Positions 1 through 5,482 of a stretch of 7,782 nt of DNA are shown piece after piece. Positions within the stretch are counted from its first letter, which is position 1. Each line of letters starts with the position of its first letter. This DNA comes from Campylobacterota bacterium (GTDB taxonomy: Bacteria > Campylobacterota > Campylobacteria > Campylobacterales > SZUA-545). The notes under the pieces are model-generated. The model worked only from the letters and a program-made list of their open reading frames with translations. It did not search any database and was not told the DNA's origin. The stretch spans positions 1-7,782 of the forward strand of contig BNUO01000083.1 of assembly GCA_025997415.1 (NCBI GenBank), written 5' to 3'. Made by a program: the position numbers and the translations under genes.

Positions 1-374
1 GACGGTGTAGGTGGTAATCGACCCAGTAATAGGGAATACGATCGTAACAGTTCCGCTGTCTGCGGCGTTTGTTACTCCGCTAGTTGCTGCGTAAGAGTGT
101 ATAAAAACATCTGTCCCCCCACACCGTTAAATGCGTAACCAGCTTTAGCACTAAGTGTTACTGCGGCTTTGTATATGGTATATGGTGCAAAAGCGCCGCT
201 ATGATCGCCGCCGCTTGCGTTCTTCCATGCTATGCTTCCGTTATATTCTGTGGTATCAAAGGATGTAAGCGGTGGATTGCCTTTTACTGGCGCTGTTACA
301 TGAGATGTAAGACTAAGACCTGTTACGGTGTAGGCGGCAGAGGGGTTTCGCTGCTGCTGGGTGGAGATGTTCAT
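1..374 (-). pseudogene. Repeat-module surface protein fragment, frameshifted at a G6 run, runs off the left edge
   Basis: Reading leftwards from ATG 374-372, the protein enters a beta-rich repeat: YTVTGLSLTSHVTAPV, then TTEYNGSIAWKN, GAFAPYTIYKAAVTLSAKAGY and FNGVG. The open frame ends at a stop at 72. Shifting frame at the six-G run (minus-strand reading of 115-120) restores the module: TDVFIHSYAATSGV, then SGTVTIVFPITGS and TTYTV at the edge, which is the start of the next unit. ACGGTGTAGG recurs at 2-11 and 325-334, giving a unit of 323 nt, or about 107 codons plus 2 nt. From memory, modules of this pattern occur in tandem in large surface proteins of gut spirochaetes and similar bacteria; no ligand is known to me. 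The frame change needs one extra G or two fewer. Pseudogene, phase-variable gene and sequencing error all remain possible. Confidence 0.6.
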
Positions 375-547
375 TCTTGCATCATATCGTTAAAGTCGTT
401 ACCGCATGGGATTAGCGATCCCATTGCTAATGCCATCGTTATAGGATTAGTGCGCTTCGCGGCATCAATTTTTTCTGGTGCAAGCGGAGCGTGCAATTCG
501 CAGTACGGGGGCATTGACTGTGTTGGTATTACCGCCTGACGCAACAT
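371..547 (-). pseudogene. Short open frame with weak lipoprotein-like segment, possible 5' piece of the repeat protein
   Basis: A 58-codon frame runs from ATG 547-545 to TGA 373-371, whose last bases overlap the ATG at 374 of the repeat fragment. Residues 31-48 (KR, then a mostly hydrophobic stretch ending SLIPC) look like the n- and h-regions of a lipoprotein signal, with Cys48 followed by GND. The lipobox is poor (LIPC), and no start codon or Shine-Dalgarno sits where a signal peptide would begin. Reading through the TGA gives TSPPSSSETPLPPTP, a Ser/Pro-rich linker of the kind found after exported-protein signals, before the next stop. I infer, weakly, that this is the former N-terminus of the minus-strand surface protein. 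Chance coding is a real alternative. Confidence 0.3.
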
Positions 548-644
548 TGCGCAGATAAGTTATGAACTTCTTTATCTTCTACTCCTTTTCTATATTGAAA
601 ATGATGATCTTGGTAATACGGCGTTGCTCTGATGGCGGATATTG

Positions 645-738
645 GTCGTTCTGAGGCGAAGCGCCGTTGTCGTTCATAGGAGCGAAGTGACGAAACACCT
701 GTGTTCGCTTTTAGATTCTTCACTTCGCTCAGAATGAC
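645..738. repeat. Inverted-repeat element, copy 1 (MITE/REP-like)
   Basis: The ends are near-perfect inverted repeats: 645-661 (GTCGTTCTGAGGCGAAG) against 723-738 (CTTCGCTCAGAATGAC), which pair over about 16 bp with one mismatch and one bulged base. Inside is a second small hairpin, ACAC-CT-GTGT, near 695. The right end AGATTCTTCACTTCGCTCAG has a diverged counterpart in 3793-3866, which also ends CTCAGAATGAC. Open frames across it are translations of the element rather than genes. Palindromic sequences with a CTTCGCTCAGAATGAC-type end are, from memory, dispersed in many bacterial genomes. The element lies between the divergent minus-strand and plus-strand lipoprotein genes. Confidence 0.55.
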
Positions 739-833
739 AGGAGGATCGTGCGGAATGACAATGCGCCACAACCCGCAGCCGCAAAAACCTTAAAAACTAA
801 CTATAAGACATCGCATTTAAGACTAACAGAAGC

Positions 834-839
834 TATATT
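834..839 (+). promoter_or_regulatory. Possible -10 element for the 848/878 lipoprotein gene
   Basis: TATATT at 834-839 in an AT-rich stretch would start transcription near 846. That leaves about 30 nt of leader before the ATG at 878 but almost none before the ATG at 848, which is one reason to prefer 878 as the start. No recognisable -35 is present at 17 nt spacing, so the call is weak. Confidence 0.25.
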
Positions 840-847
840 GTGGCTAA

Positions 848-1081
848 ATGACCAGCATATGTAGCAAAGAATCTTATATGTGGTTGCATTTTGATCATTT
901 TCGTAGCGCTTTCGGTGTCGCTTTTGCCTGTATGATCACTGCTGTTTTCACATTCGCGGGTTGCGGATCGGTTCATCAAAGCTCCTCGTCGTTTAGCTCC
1001 GATCAACCATACGCAACTCTTGACAGCGGCGATCTCCCGCCTCTTGAAACTATCTCGCTACCTAGCTCGGTCAGCCTCTAG
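848..1081 (+). pseudogene. Lipoprotein N-terminus with start of a Big_2 domain (piece 1 of 4)
   Basis: The open frame from 848 encodes 77 residues. ATG 878 (residue 11) is a better start: AAAGAA lies a few bases upstream and it gives a normal signal peptide. Residues 20-38 form a hydrophobic segment followed by the lipobox FAGC, with Cys39 as the lipidation site. A Ser-rich linker (SSSSFSS) follows, then ETISLPSSVSL, the first strand of a bacterial Ig-like group 2 (Big_2) domain. The frame stops at TAG 1079-1081. Reading through it in the same frame gives KDGGYTFEPIFSPSNA, which continues the Big_2 domain exactly. The TAG is therefore a nonsense change inside a domain, probably from a Lys or Gln codon, and not a natural end. 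As it stands the piece could make only a short lipopeptide. Confidence 0.6.
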
Positions 1082-1456
1082 AAAGATGGCGGCTACACAT
1101 TTGAACCTATATTTAGCCCGTCAAACGCCTTAGACAAAACAGTCGTGTGGGAGAGTAGCGATCCATCAATAGTCTCAATCGAAGCGGACAGCACAATCAC
1201 GGCAAAAGCGCTTGGCGAAGTGAATATTACCGCCGTCTCTATGGCTAAAACTTCGATCAACGCCACCGTTGCCGTATCGGTCGATCGTGAAGCGGCGCAG
1301 ATCGCATTTAGCGGCGATCATACTGTTATATTGGATACGAGAGCCGATCTATGGGTCAGCGGAAGAAATGATTACGGACAGCTTGGTCTTGGCGATACAG
1401 CCGAGTCGGTGTGGGAAGTATGTTCTCTTCAGGCTACAACGCTCTTGGCAGATTAG
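1082..1456 (+). pseudogene. Big_2 domain remainder and first RCC1-type repeat (piece 2 of 4)
   Basis: This continues the frame of the lipoprotein start beyond TAG 1079; the first internal ATG is at 1145, but I see no Shine-Dalgarno for it. It holds the rest of the Big_2 fold (TVVWESSDPSIVSIEADSTI, then AKALGEVNITAVS), a widespread adhesion or spacer module of extracellular proteins. An RCC1-like blade follows: HTVILDTRADLWVSG, then NDYGQLGLGDT. After GDTAES the frame runs into non-RCC1 sequence and stops at 1454-1456. The RCC1 pattern resumes one frame over, from about 1411. Piece 3 begins with the second half of a blade (GSMFSSGYNALGRLGNG), so the lesion near 1409 may be a deletion of part of a blade rather than a simple slip. 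Confidence 0.6.
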
Positions 1457-1617
1457 GAAACGGCAGTATTGACGAACAAGAACTATACTGCGAACAAGCG
1501 GTTAATGATATTTGGTTTGAAGACATTACAATTGCGTTTAACTATCTTACAAACATAAAAAGTGTAACGGCTGTCGATGACGGTGCCATAGCGTTGGACA
1601 GCAACGGCGATCTATGA
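1411..1617 (+). pseudogene. RCC1-type repeats in a shifted frame (piece 3 of 4)
   Basis: Read from GTG 1411, the protein gives GSMFSSGYNALGRLGNG, the second half of an RCC1 blade. It continues through a diverged stretch to NIKSVTAVDDGAIALDSNGD, which starts another blade. The frame ends at TGA 1615-1617 exactly where the RCC1 consensus (dGdLW) has Trp, and the same frame continues after it as LSPGSAF. A TGG-to-TGA change is the simplest reading. There is no Shine-Dalgarno at 1411, so this is a remnant of the larger gene and not a gene of its own. Confidence 0.55.
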
Positions 1618-1644
1618 TTATCACCGGGATCGGCATTTGTCTAT

Positions 1645-2844
1645 ATGCTGCCCACAGACACCAATTTAGAAAATGACTATATAATCGCTTGCAAATATAT
1701 CTATACAGCCGCGATTGGTTATACATCGCCATTTTGTGATTTCAGACCTGCATTTACAAAAATCCTTGATGCTTCACACATACAGAGCGTTGTCGCGGGA
1801 TATTTCAGTATCTTTGCCATAGACGATTACGGCACAATTTGGGCAAGAGGGAACAACGTAAACGGTCAGTTAGGAGTAGGCGATACAGATTTTCGTTTTA
1901 ACTTTGAGAAGGTTCTGCCGCCTGCAGTAGTCGGCAGTATGTGCGCCGAATACCAATACTATGATTATGTTAGCGAGAAATGCGAAAAAGCGCCATCTGC
2001 ATCAATTTACTTTGTCAACGGGGTGTTTAATACGGAACAGGGCGCGTTTGAAAGTGCTCGTGCTATTGAAATAGAGTATAACTTTGATTTATACGAACAA
2101 TACAGTACGGAGCAGTTTAACTTTGAGTTATCCTATAACTACCATTACGGCTATGTCAATGATCTAAAAGAGCTATTCTGGCAGAAGCTAAAAGAGCTGC
2201 AATATGATGATGAACTGATAACCTACTACTTTGTATCATGGATGACAGATATTGTAATTAATGTTAACTTGGTTACGGCACTAATCAAGGAATCTATTGA
2301 TATGTACACAATGACCAATGAAGAAATTACAGCTACAGAACTTGATAATCTAAATACTATGAATTTGCAATATATTGGCGATCTCCAAGATGGGAAACGA
2401 CTTATTTTGGTTGCTCATAGCCAGGGCAATATGTATGCCAATCAATCAGTTAGCAAACTTAGAGCAGATTTTCCAAATGTAGATCATTATATTAAAATGA
2501 TTGGCGTAGTCTCTCCCGCAGCCACTACAAATGATCCCTATATAACAGCCTGCGACGATTCTGTGATCAATATTTTGCGTCTATCACCGTATTACAGTGT
2601 ACTTAATTGCAATATCAATAATGAGCCAAGCGGTGAAGATTTTAGAGACGATATGAAGCACGAGTTTATTAGATCGTATTTTGATAGCCGTTTATTAAGC
2701 AGAGGTTTAATCAATTTCGAGTTGAACAATATATTGAATCAGTGGGAACATCCAATAATCACACCACAAAGGATAAATCATGTTACGAGCAGTTCAACTA
2801 CTATTGGCGCTTTTGGCGCTTACCGCGATCGGTTGTGGCGATAG
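1645..2844 (+). CDS. RCC1 blade plus alpha/beta-hydrolase (lipase-like) C-terminal part of the broken lipoprotein (piece 4 of 4)
   Basis: This is the longest surviving piece, 399 codons from ATG 1645, in the same frame as piece 3 after its TGA. Residues 41-81 are a good RCC1 blade (VVAGYFSIFAIDDYGTIWAR, then NVNGQLGVGDT). Two cysteines (100 and 113) bracket a short linker. From residue 120 comes an alpha/beta-hydrolase-like domain: SIYFVNGVFNT at the first strand, ILVAHSQGN with candidate nucleophile Ser259, an Asp pair at 304-305 before VINIL, and KHEFIRSYF with candidate catalytic His339. Family knowledge supports a serine esterase, lipase or peptidase fold; the substrate is unknown. No Shine-Dalgarno is visible at 1645 and the piece lacks the signal peptide, so a translated product would stay in the cytoplasm. 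Its last 65 nt overlap the next lipoprotein gene, and the end (from about residue 370) may be non-native. Confidence 0.6.
   Translation: MLPTDTNLENDYIIACKYIYTAAIGYTSPFCDFRPAFTKILDASHIQSVVAGYFSIFAIDDYGTIWARGNNVNGQLGVGDTDFRFNFEKVLPPAVVGSMCAEYQYYDYVSEKCEKAPSASIYFVNGVFNTEQGAFESARAIEIEYNFDLYEQYSTEQFNFELSYNYHYGYVNDLKELFWQKLKELQYDDELITYYFVSWMTDIVINVNLVTALIKESIDMYTMTNEEITATELDNLNTMNLQYIGDLQDGKRLILVAHSQGNMYANQSVSKLRADFPNVDHYIKMIGVVSPAATTNDPYITACDDSVINILRLSPYYSVLNCNINNEPSGEDFRDDMKHEFIRSYFDSRLLSRGLINFELNNILNQWEHPIITPQRINHVTSSSTTIGAFGAYRDRLWR
2768..2773 (+). promoter_or_regulatory. Shine-Dalgarno for the EF-hand-like lipoprotein
   Basis: AAAGGA sits 6 nt before ATG 2780. It fixes the start of the second lipoprotein despite the 65-nt overlap with the preceding hydrolase frame. 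Confidence 0.6.
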
Positions 2845-3193
2845 TGGCAGTAACGGAGACAAAGGCGACGCAGGCGGCGAAATACCTACACCATCTCCCG
2901 TCCTGCCGCCCGATCCTGGCAAAGCAGGAAAAGCTACGCTAGAAGGCATTGATAGTAATCACAATGGCGTTAGAGACGATGTGGAGATTGCGATATGGAA
3001 ATATGCTCCAAATCAAAATCAAGAAATAGAGCGAGAAGCTATGTTTCAATATGCCAAGGCGGTTCAGAGAATATTAATCGTCGTTCCAAGTGGAGATATT
3101 ACTAAAATACTGGAAGTAGAACGAGAGAGTGCTTATTTAAGAAATTTGGAACTTCAACAAGTGATGGCGCGAAAAAGAAAAGTGATTTTGTAA
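2780..3193 (+). pseudogene. Lipoprotein with EF-hand-like loop, N-terminal part, frameshifted
   Basis: The product begins with a textbook lipoprotein signal: MLRAVQ, a Leu-rich core, and the lipobox AIGC with Cys19. A Gly/Asp/Ser-rich then Pro-rich linker follows (to about residue 44). Module 1 starts at PPDPGKAGKATLEG. Residues 58-69 (DSNHNGVRDDVE) match a 12-position EF-hand or SdrD-B-type calcium loop, with D1, N3, N5, G6, D9 and E12. AIWKYAP and an Ala/Glu-rich helix follow. After ILEVERE the frame departs from module 2 and ends at 3193. Moving one frame over at the GAGAGAG tract near 3122-3128 gives ECLFKKFGTSTSDGAKK, which continues into the next fragment. Removing one GA restores the whole gene. 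The likely location is the outer membrane; function unknown. Confidence 0.7.
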
Positions 3194-3309
3194 CATCTCA
3201 ATACTTTAACACCAAAGAACGCCTAGAAGCATATATGCTCTTTAACAAAGCTCTTAGCGGTAGAACATTTTCTGGCACGGGCGATCCGATCCCGTGTGAT
3301 TACGATAAA
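2906..3309 (+). repeat. Tandem domain duplication, unit 1 (404 nt)
   Basis: Runs from CCG CCC GAT CCT (PPDP) to the codons for DPIPCDYDK. It aligns with unit 2 at 3373-3780. Its 404 nt equal 402 plus 2, consistent with a 2-nt insertion in the GAGAGAG tract that breaks the reading frame. Confidence 0.7.
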
Positions 3310-3786
3310 GCTAAAACGGCAGCTTCTATTGCTGCTTTTAAGACGCATGGATCGACCATTAACACAACTCTTCCGCCAGACCCTGGAGCGGCTGGAAAAG
3401 CCACATTAGAAGGAGTTGATAGTAACCATAACGGCGTTAGAGATGATGTAGAGATCGCTATATGGAACTATGCTCCAAGGGATGATCAGACAAGATATAG
3501 AGCGGCACTGTTTCAACTTGCGAAATATCTACAAGCAAGAGTAAAACAGGGATCAACCGGAAGCGTTGATGATGTTTTTATCGTGTACCAAACACAGCGA
3601 AGGACATCCGACTGTATTAAAAAAGATGGTGTTGGTTCATCGGGAGTTGATGATTTGCGCTTCCTACAAAAGTTAGTCTATAATACTGCGTTAAGAGCAA
3701 AAGCAGACAATAACTTTAATGCGAAAGCCGACCACACTTGGAAAGAAGTGCACGATCCGATTCCGTGCGACTATGATAAACGATAA
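3235..3786 (+). pseudogene. C-terminal part of the EF-hand-like lipoprotein: end of module 1 and all of module 2
   Basis: The real reading frame here enters from about 3123, so the ATG at 3235 is internal and has no Shine-Dalgarno. The first 25 residues finish module 1 (GDPIPCDYDK). After a spacer, module 2 repeats module 1 closely: LPPDPGAAGKATLEG, the calcium-type loop DSNHNGVRDDVE at residues 62-73, AIWNYAP, a helix, a Cys at 127 (TSDCIKK), and the closing DPIPCDYDK with Cys178. The two cysteines per module are conserved between copies and could pair after export. The gene ends naturally with KR and TAA 3784-3786, just 6 nt before a dispersed inverted-repeat element. Without the upstream signal peptide this piece would not be exported. 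I do not recognise a named family beyond the loop motif. Confidence 0.65.
3373..3780 (+). repeat. Tandem domain duplication, unit 2 (408 nt)
   Basis: This is the second copy of the PPDP...DPIPCDYDK module, 136 codons and fully in frame. It shares the DSNHNGVRDDVE loop and its flanks with unit 1, while the middle helical part has diverged. The duplication is therefore not very recent, and the loop and ends appear to have been kept by selection. Confidence 0.7.
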
Positions 3787-3792
3787 TCGTTT

Positions 3793-3866
3793 GTCATTCG
3801 TGTTGTGTGAAGCGAAACGGTTGCGTTTGATGAGATTCTTCGGCTCAAAAGCAGCCTCAGAATGAC
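3793..3866. repeat. Inverted-repeat element, copy 2 (MITE/REP-like)
   Basis: It begins GTCATTC (3793-3799) and ends CCTCAGAATGAC (3855-3866), whose reverse complement is GTCATTCTGAGG. The inner motif GAAGCGAAACGG and AGATTCTTC correspond to parts of 645-738. It starts 6 nt after the stop of the lipoprotein gene. It is shorter than copy 1 (74 against 94 bp) and more diverged inside. Confidence 0.5.
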
Positions 3867-3895
3867 AAGGTGAGTGCATTACTGAATAACAGAGG

Positions 3896-3937
3896 AGGCG
3901 TACGGAGCGGCAACAGTACGCTTGCGGTTTTCTTTCT
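3896..3937 (+). terminator. Weak rho-independent terminator candidate
   Basis: GCGTAC (3898-3903) pairs with GTACGC (3916-3921), extendable by an A-U and a G-U pair, around a 12-nt loop. A T-rich run follows at 3928-3937, but four other bases separate it from the stem, so the structure is not ideal. It would separate the lipoprotein gene from the aldehyde dehydrogenase operon. Confidence 0.3.
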
Positions 3938-3968
3938 TAGCCGTGTTAAATATAAACTTTGTAGATAG

Positions 3969-3977
3969 TGCTACAAT
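3969..3977 (+). promoter_or_regulatory. Extended -10 promoter for the aldehyde dehydrogenase operon
   Basis: TGCTACAAT is an extended -10 (TGN plus TACAAT) in an AT-rich stretch, with no good -35, as is usual for extended -10 promoters. Predicted transcription starts near 3984, leaving a leader of about 50 nt before ATG 4036. Confidence 0.45.
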
Positions 3978-4024
3978 TTTCGGTAACCTTGAGCGGCGAA
4001 GAGTCGAATGAGGAAATCATTGCG

Positions 4025-4030
4025 AAGGAG
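4025..4030 (+). promoter_or_regulatory. Shine-Dalgarno of the aldehyde dehydrogenase
   Basis: AAGGAG lies 5 nt before ATG 4036, a strong site that fixes the start. Confidence 0.7.
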
Positions 4031-4035
4031 AGACG

Positions 4036-5475
4036 ATGGAGGCATACGGCAAGCAGTTTATCGCAGGCGAGTGGCGTAGCGGCAGCGGCAAGAGCGAACT
4101 TGCGGACATCAACCCATTCACTAGCGCAGAGCTTTACCGATACACAGGCGCAAACGAGGCAGATGTTGATGCGGCATATCAAGCGGCGGCAAAAGCGCAA
4201 AAATCGTGGGGTCACTCCTCGCCAAACGAGGTTCGCGCAGCTTTAGAAAAGCTATTAGCTACATTTATCGCCTCTAAAGATGAGATTTTCGCGGTTTTGG
4301 CAGAGGAGAGCGGTGCGGCGTTTATCAAGGCAAGCGTGGAGTTTGATATTTGTCTGGACATCATTCGCCATTCGATGTTCTTTCCGCTGCGAATGAGCGG
4401 CAAAATCAGCCCCTCCAATACACCCGGCAAAGAAAACTACATCTACCGCAACCCAAAGGGTGTCATTGGCGTGATCGCGCCGTGGAATTTCCCGTTTGGC
4501 TTGGCAATGCGTTCTGTCATTCCAGCGCTTGCAACAGGCAACGGCGTGGTGCTCAAACCCTCAACCGACACGCCCGCGTCGGCGATGCTGCTTGGCAAGA
4601 TAATCGAAAAAACGGGCGCGTTTCCCAAAGGTATTTTCAGTGCGATCGCGGGCAGAGGCTCGGATATAGGCGACGCATTTGTCAAACACCCGATCGCGTC
4701 CGTCATCTCCTTTACGGGTTCAACCGAAGTTGGGCGGCATATCGGCGAGGTTGCGGGCAGACACCTCAAGGACATTGCGCTTGAACTCGGCGGCAACAAT
4801 GTGATGATCGTACTCAACGACGCAAACATCGAAAAGGCGGCGAAAGCGGCGGCGTTTGGCGCGTTTTTCCATTCGGGGCAGATCTGTATGTCGCTTAACC
4901 GCATTATCTTGACCGATCAGATTCACGACCGTTTTGTGGAAGCGTTTGTCGAGGAGTCCAAACTGCTCAAGGCGGGCGATCCGCTGGAGCATTCAAACTT
5001 TTTGGGTGCGCTGATCAACCGTCCGCAGCTTGAGGGCGTTTCCAACCTCGTCAAAGGCTCAATCGCAGCGGGCGCAAAGGTGGCGCTAGAGGGCAAAATC
5101 AGCGGCAATGTGATGACGCCGTGTATCTTGACATCGGTTACAAACACTATGCAAACCGCCTGCTGCGAGGTGTTTGGACCTGTCGCGTCGGTGATCAAAG
5201 TTGCCAACGAAGATGAGGCGATCAGCCTTGCAAACGACACGGAGTACGGACTAAGCGGCAGTATCTTTACCGAAGATCTCTTTCGCGGCATACAGATTGC
5301 CAAGCGGGTCGAAACGGGAATGATCCACATTAACGATCAGTCGATCAACGACGAGGCGCATGTGATGTTTGGCGGCGTGAAAGCAAGCGGCGTCGGACAC
5401 TTTAACGATCAATGGGTGGTCGATAAGTTTACCAACGATCAGTGGATTAGCGTGCAGAGCACACATCGGTTTTAG
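4036..5475 (+). CDS. NAD(P)-dependent aldehyde dehydrogenase, benzaldehyde/vanillin type
   Basis: A full-length 479-residue ALDH-superfamily enzyme that oxidises an aldehyde to the carboxylic acid using NAD(P)+ in the cytoplasm. All landmarks are visible: APWNFPF with Asn151 (oxyanion hole), VVLKP with Lys174 (cofactor), SFTGSTEVG at 225-233 (Rossmann loop), ELGGNN with general base Glu250, GQICMS with catalytic Cys284, and EVFGP with Glu378 and Phe380 (ribose contact). The C-terminal pattern FGGVKASGVGHF and NDQWISVQ, together with GGNN after the Glu, resembles the aromatic-aldehyde branch (XylC or vanillin dehydrogenase-like). Substrate assignment from this alone is tentative, and no other aromatic-degradation gene is in view. 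The start is set by the AAGGAG 5 nt upstream. A sensor kinase gene follows after 7 nt, so the enzyme is probably the first gene of a three-gene operon. No lesions. Confidence 0.9.
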   Translation: MEAYGKQFIAGEWRSGSGKSELADINPFTSAELYRYTGANEADVDAAYQAAAKAQKSWGHSSPNEVRAALEKLLATFIASKDEIFAVLAEESGAAFIKASVEFDICLDIIRHSMFFPLRMSGKISPSNTPGKENYIYRNPKGVIGVIAPWNFPFGLAMRSVIPALATGNGVVLKPSTDTPASAMLLGKIIEKTGAFPKGIFSAIAGRGSDIGDAFVKHPIASVISFTGSTEVGRHIGEVAGRHLKDIALELGGNNVMIVLNDANIEKAAKAAAFGAFFHSGQICMSLNRIILTDQIHDRFVEAFVEESKLLKAGDPLEHSNFLGALINRPQLEGVSNLVKGSIAAGAKVALEGKISGNVMTPCILTSVTNTMQTACCEVFGPVASVIKVANEDEAISLANDTEYGLSGSIFTEDLFRGIQIAKRVETGMIHINDQSINDEAHVMFGGVKASGVGHFNDQWVVDKFTNDQWISVQSTHRF

Positions 5476-5482
5476 CCGAATC

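Larger units (their letters stand above)
548..847. other. Intergenic region between divergent genes
   Basis: About 300 nt between the minus-strand fragment starting at 547 and the plus-strand lipoprotein gene. It holds the inverted-repeat element at 645-738 and a possible -10 hexamer TATATT at 834-839. I see no convincing -35 for it, no RNA gene, and no other coding sequence I would defend. Confidence 0.5.

Noticed and set aside
201..539. Plus-strand open frame of 112 codons
   Set aside because: It is antisense to the recognisable repeat module on the minus strand and has no protein-like features of its own.
529..771. Minus-strand open frame of 80 codons
   Set aside because: It is the translation of the inverted-repeat element at 645-738 and its flank, in a frame typical of such dispersed repeats. 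It has no Shine-Dalgarno and no domain.
1615..1617. UGA read as tryptophan (alternative genetic code)
   Set aside because: The TGA does sit at an RCC1 Trp position, and no intact gene here ends in TGA. However, the Trp codons in the intact genes are TGG, and the same gene also carries a TAG stop and a frame change that recoding cannot explain.
3122..3128. Programmed ribosomal frameshift at GAGAGAG
   Set aside because: No slippery heptamer, stop-codon context or downstream structure is evident. The unit lengths (404 against 408 nt) fit a 2-nt insertion better.
3691..3879. Minus-strand open frame of 62 codons
   Set aside because: It spans the second inverted-repeat element and the antisense of the lipoprotein end; not a gene.
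4443..4904. Long minus-strand open frame inside the aldehyde dehydrogenase
   Set aside because: Antisense shadow of a well-conserved enzyme; frames like this are common opposite GC-biased coding sequence.
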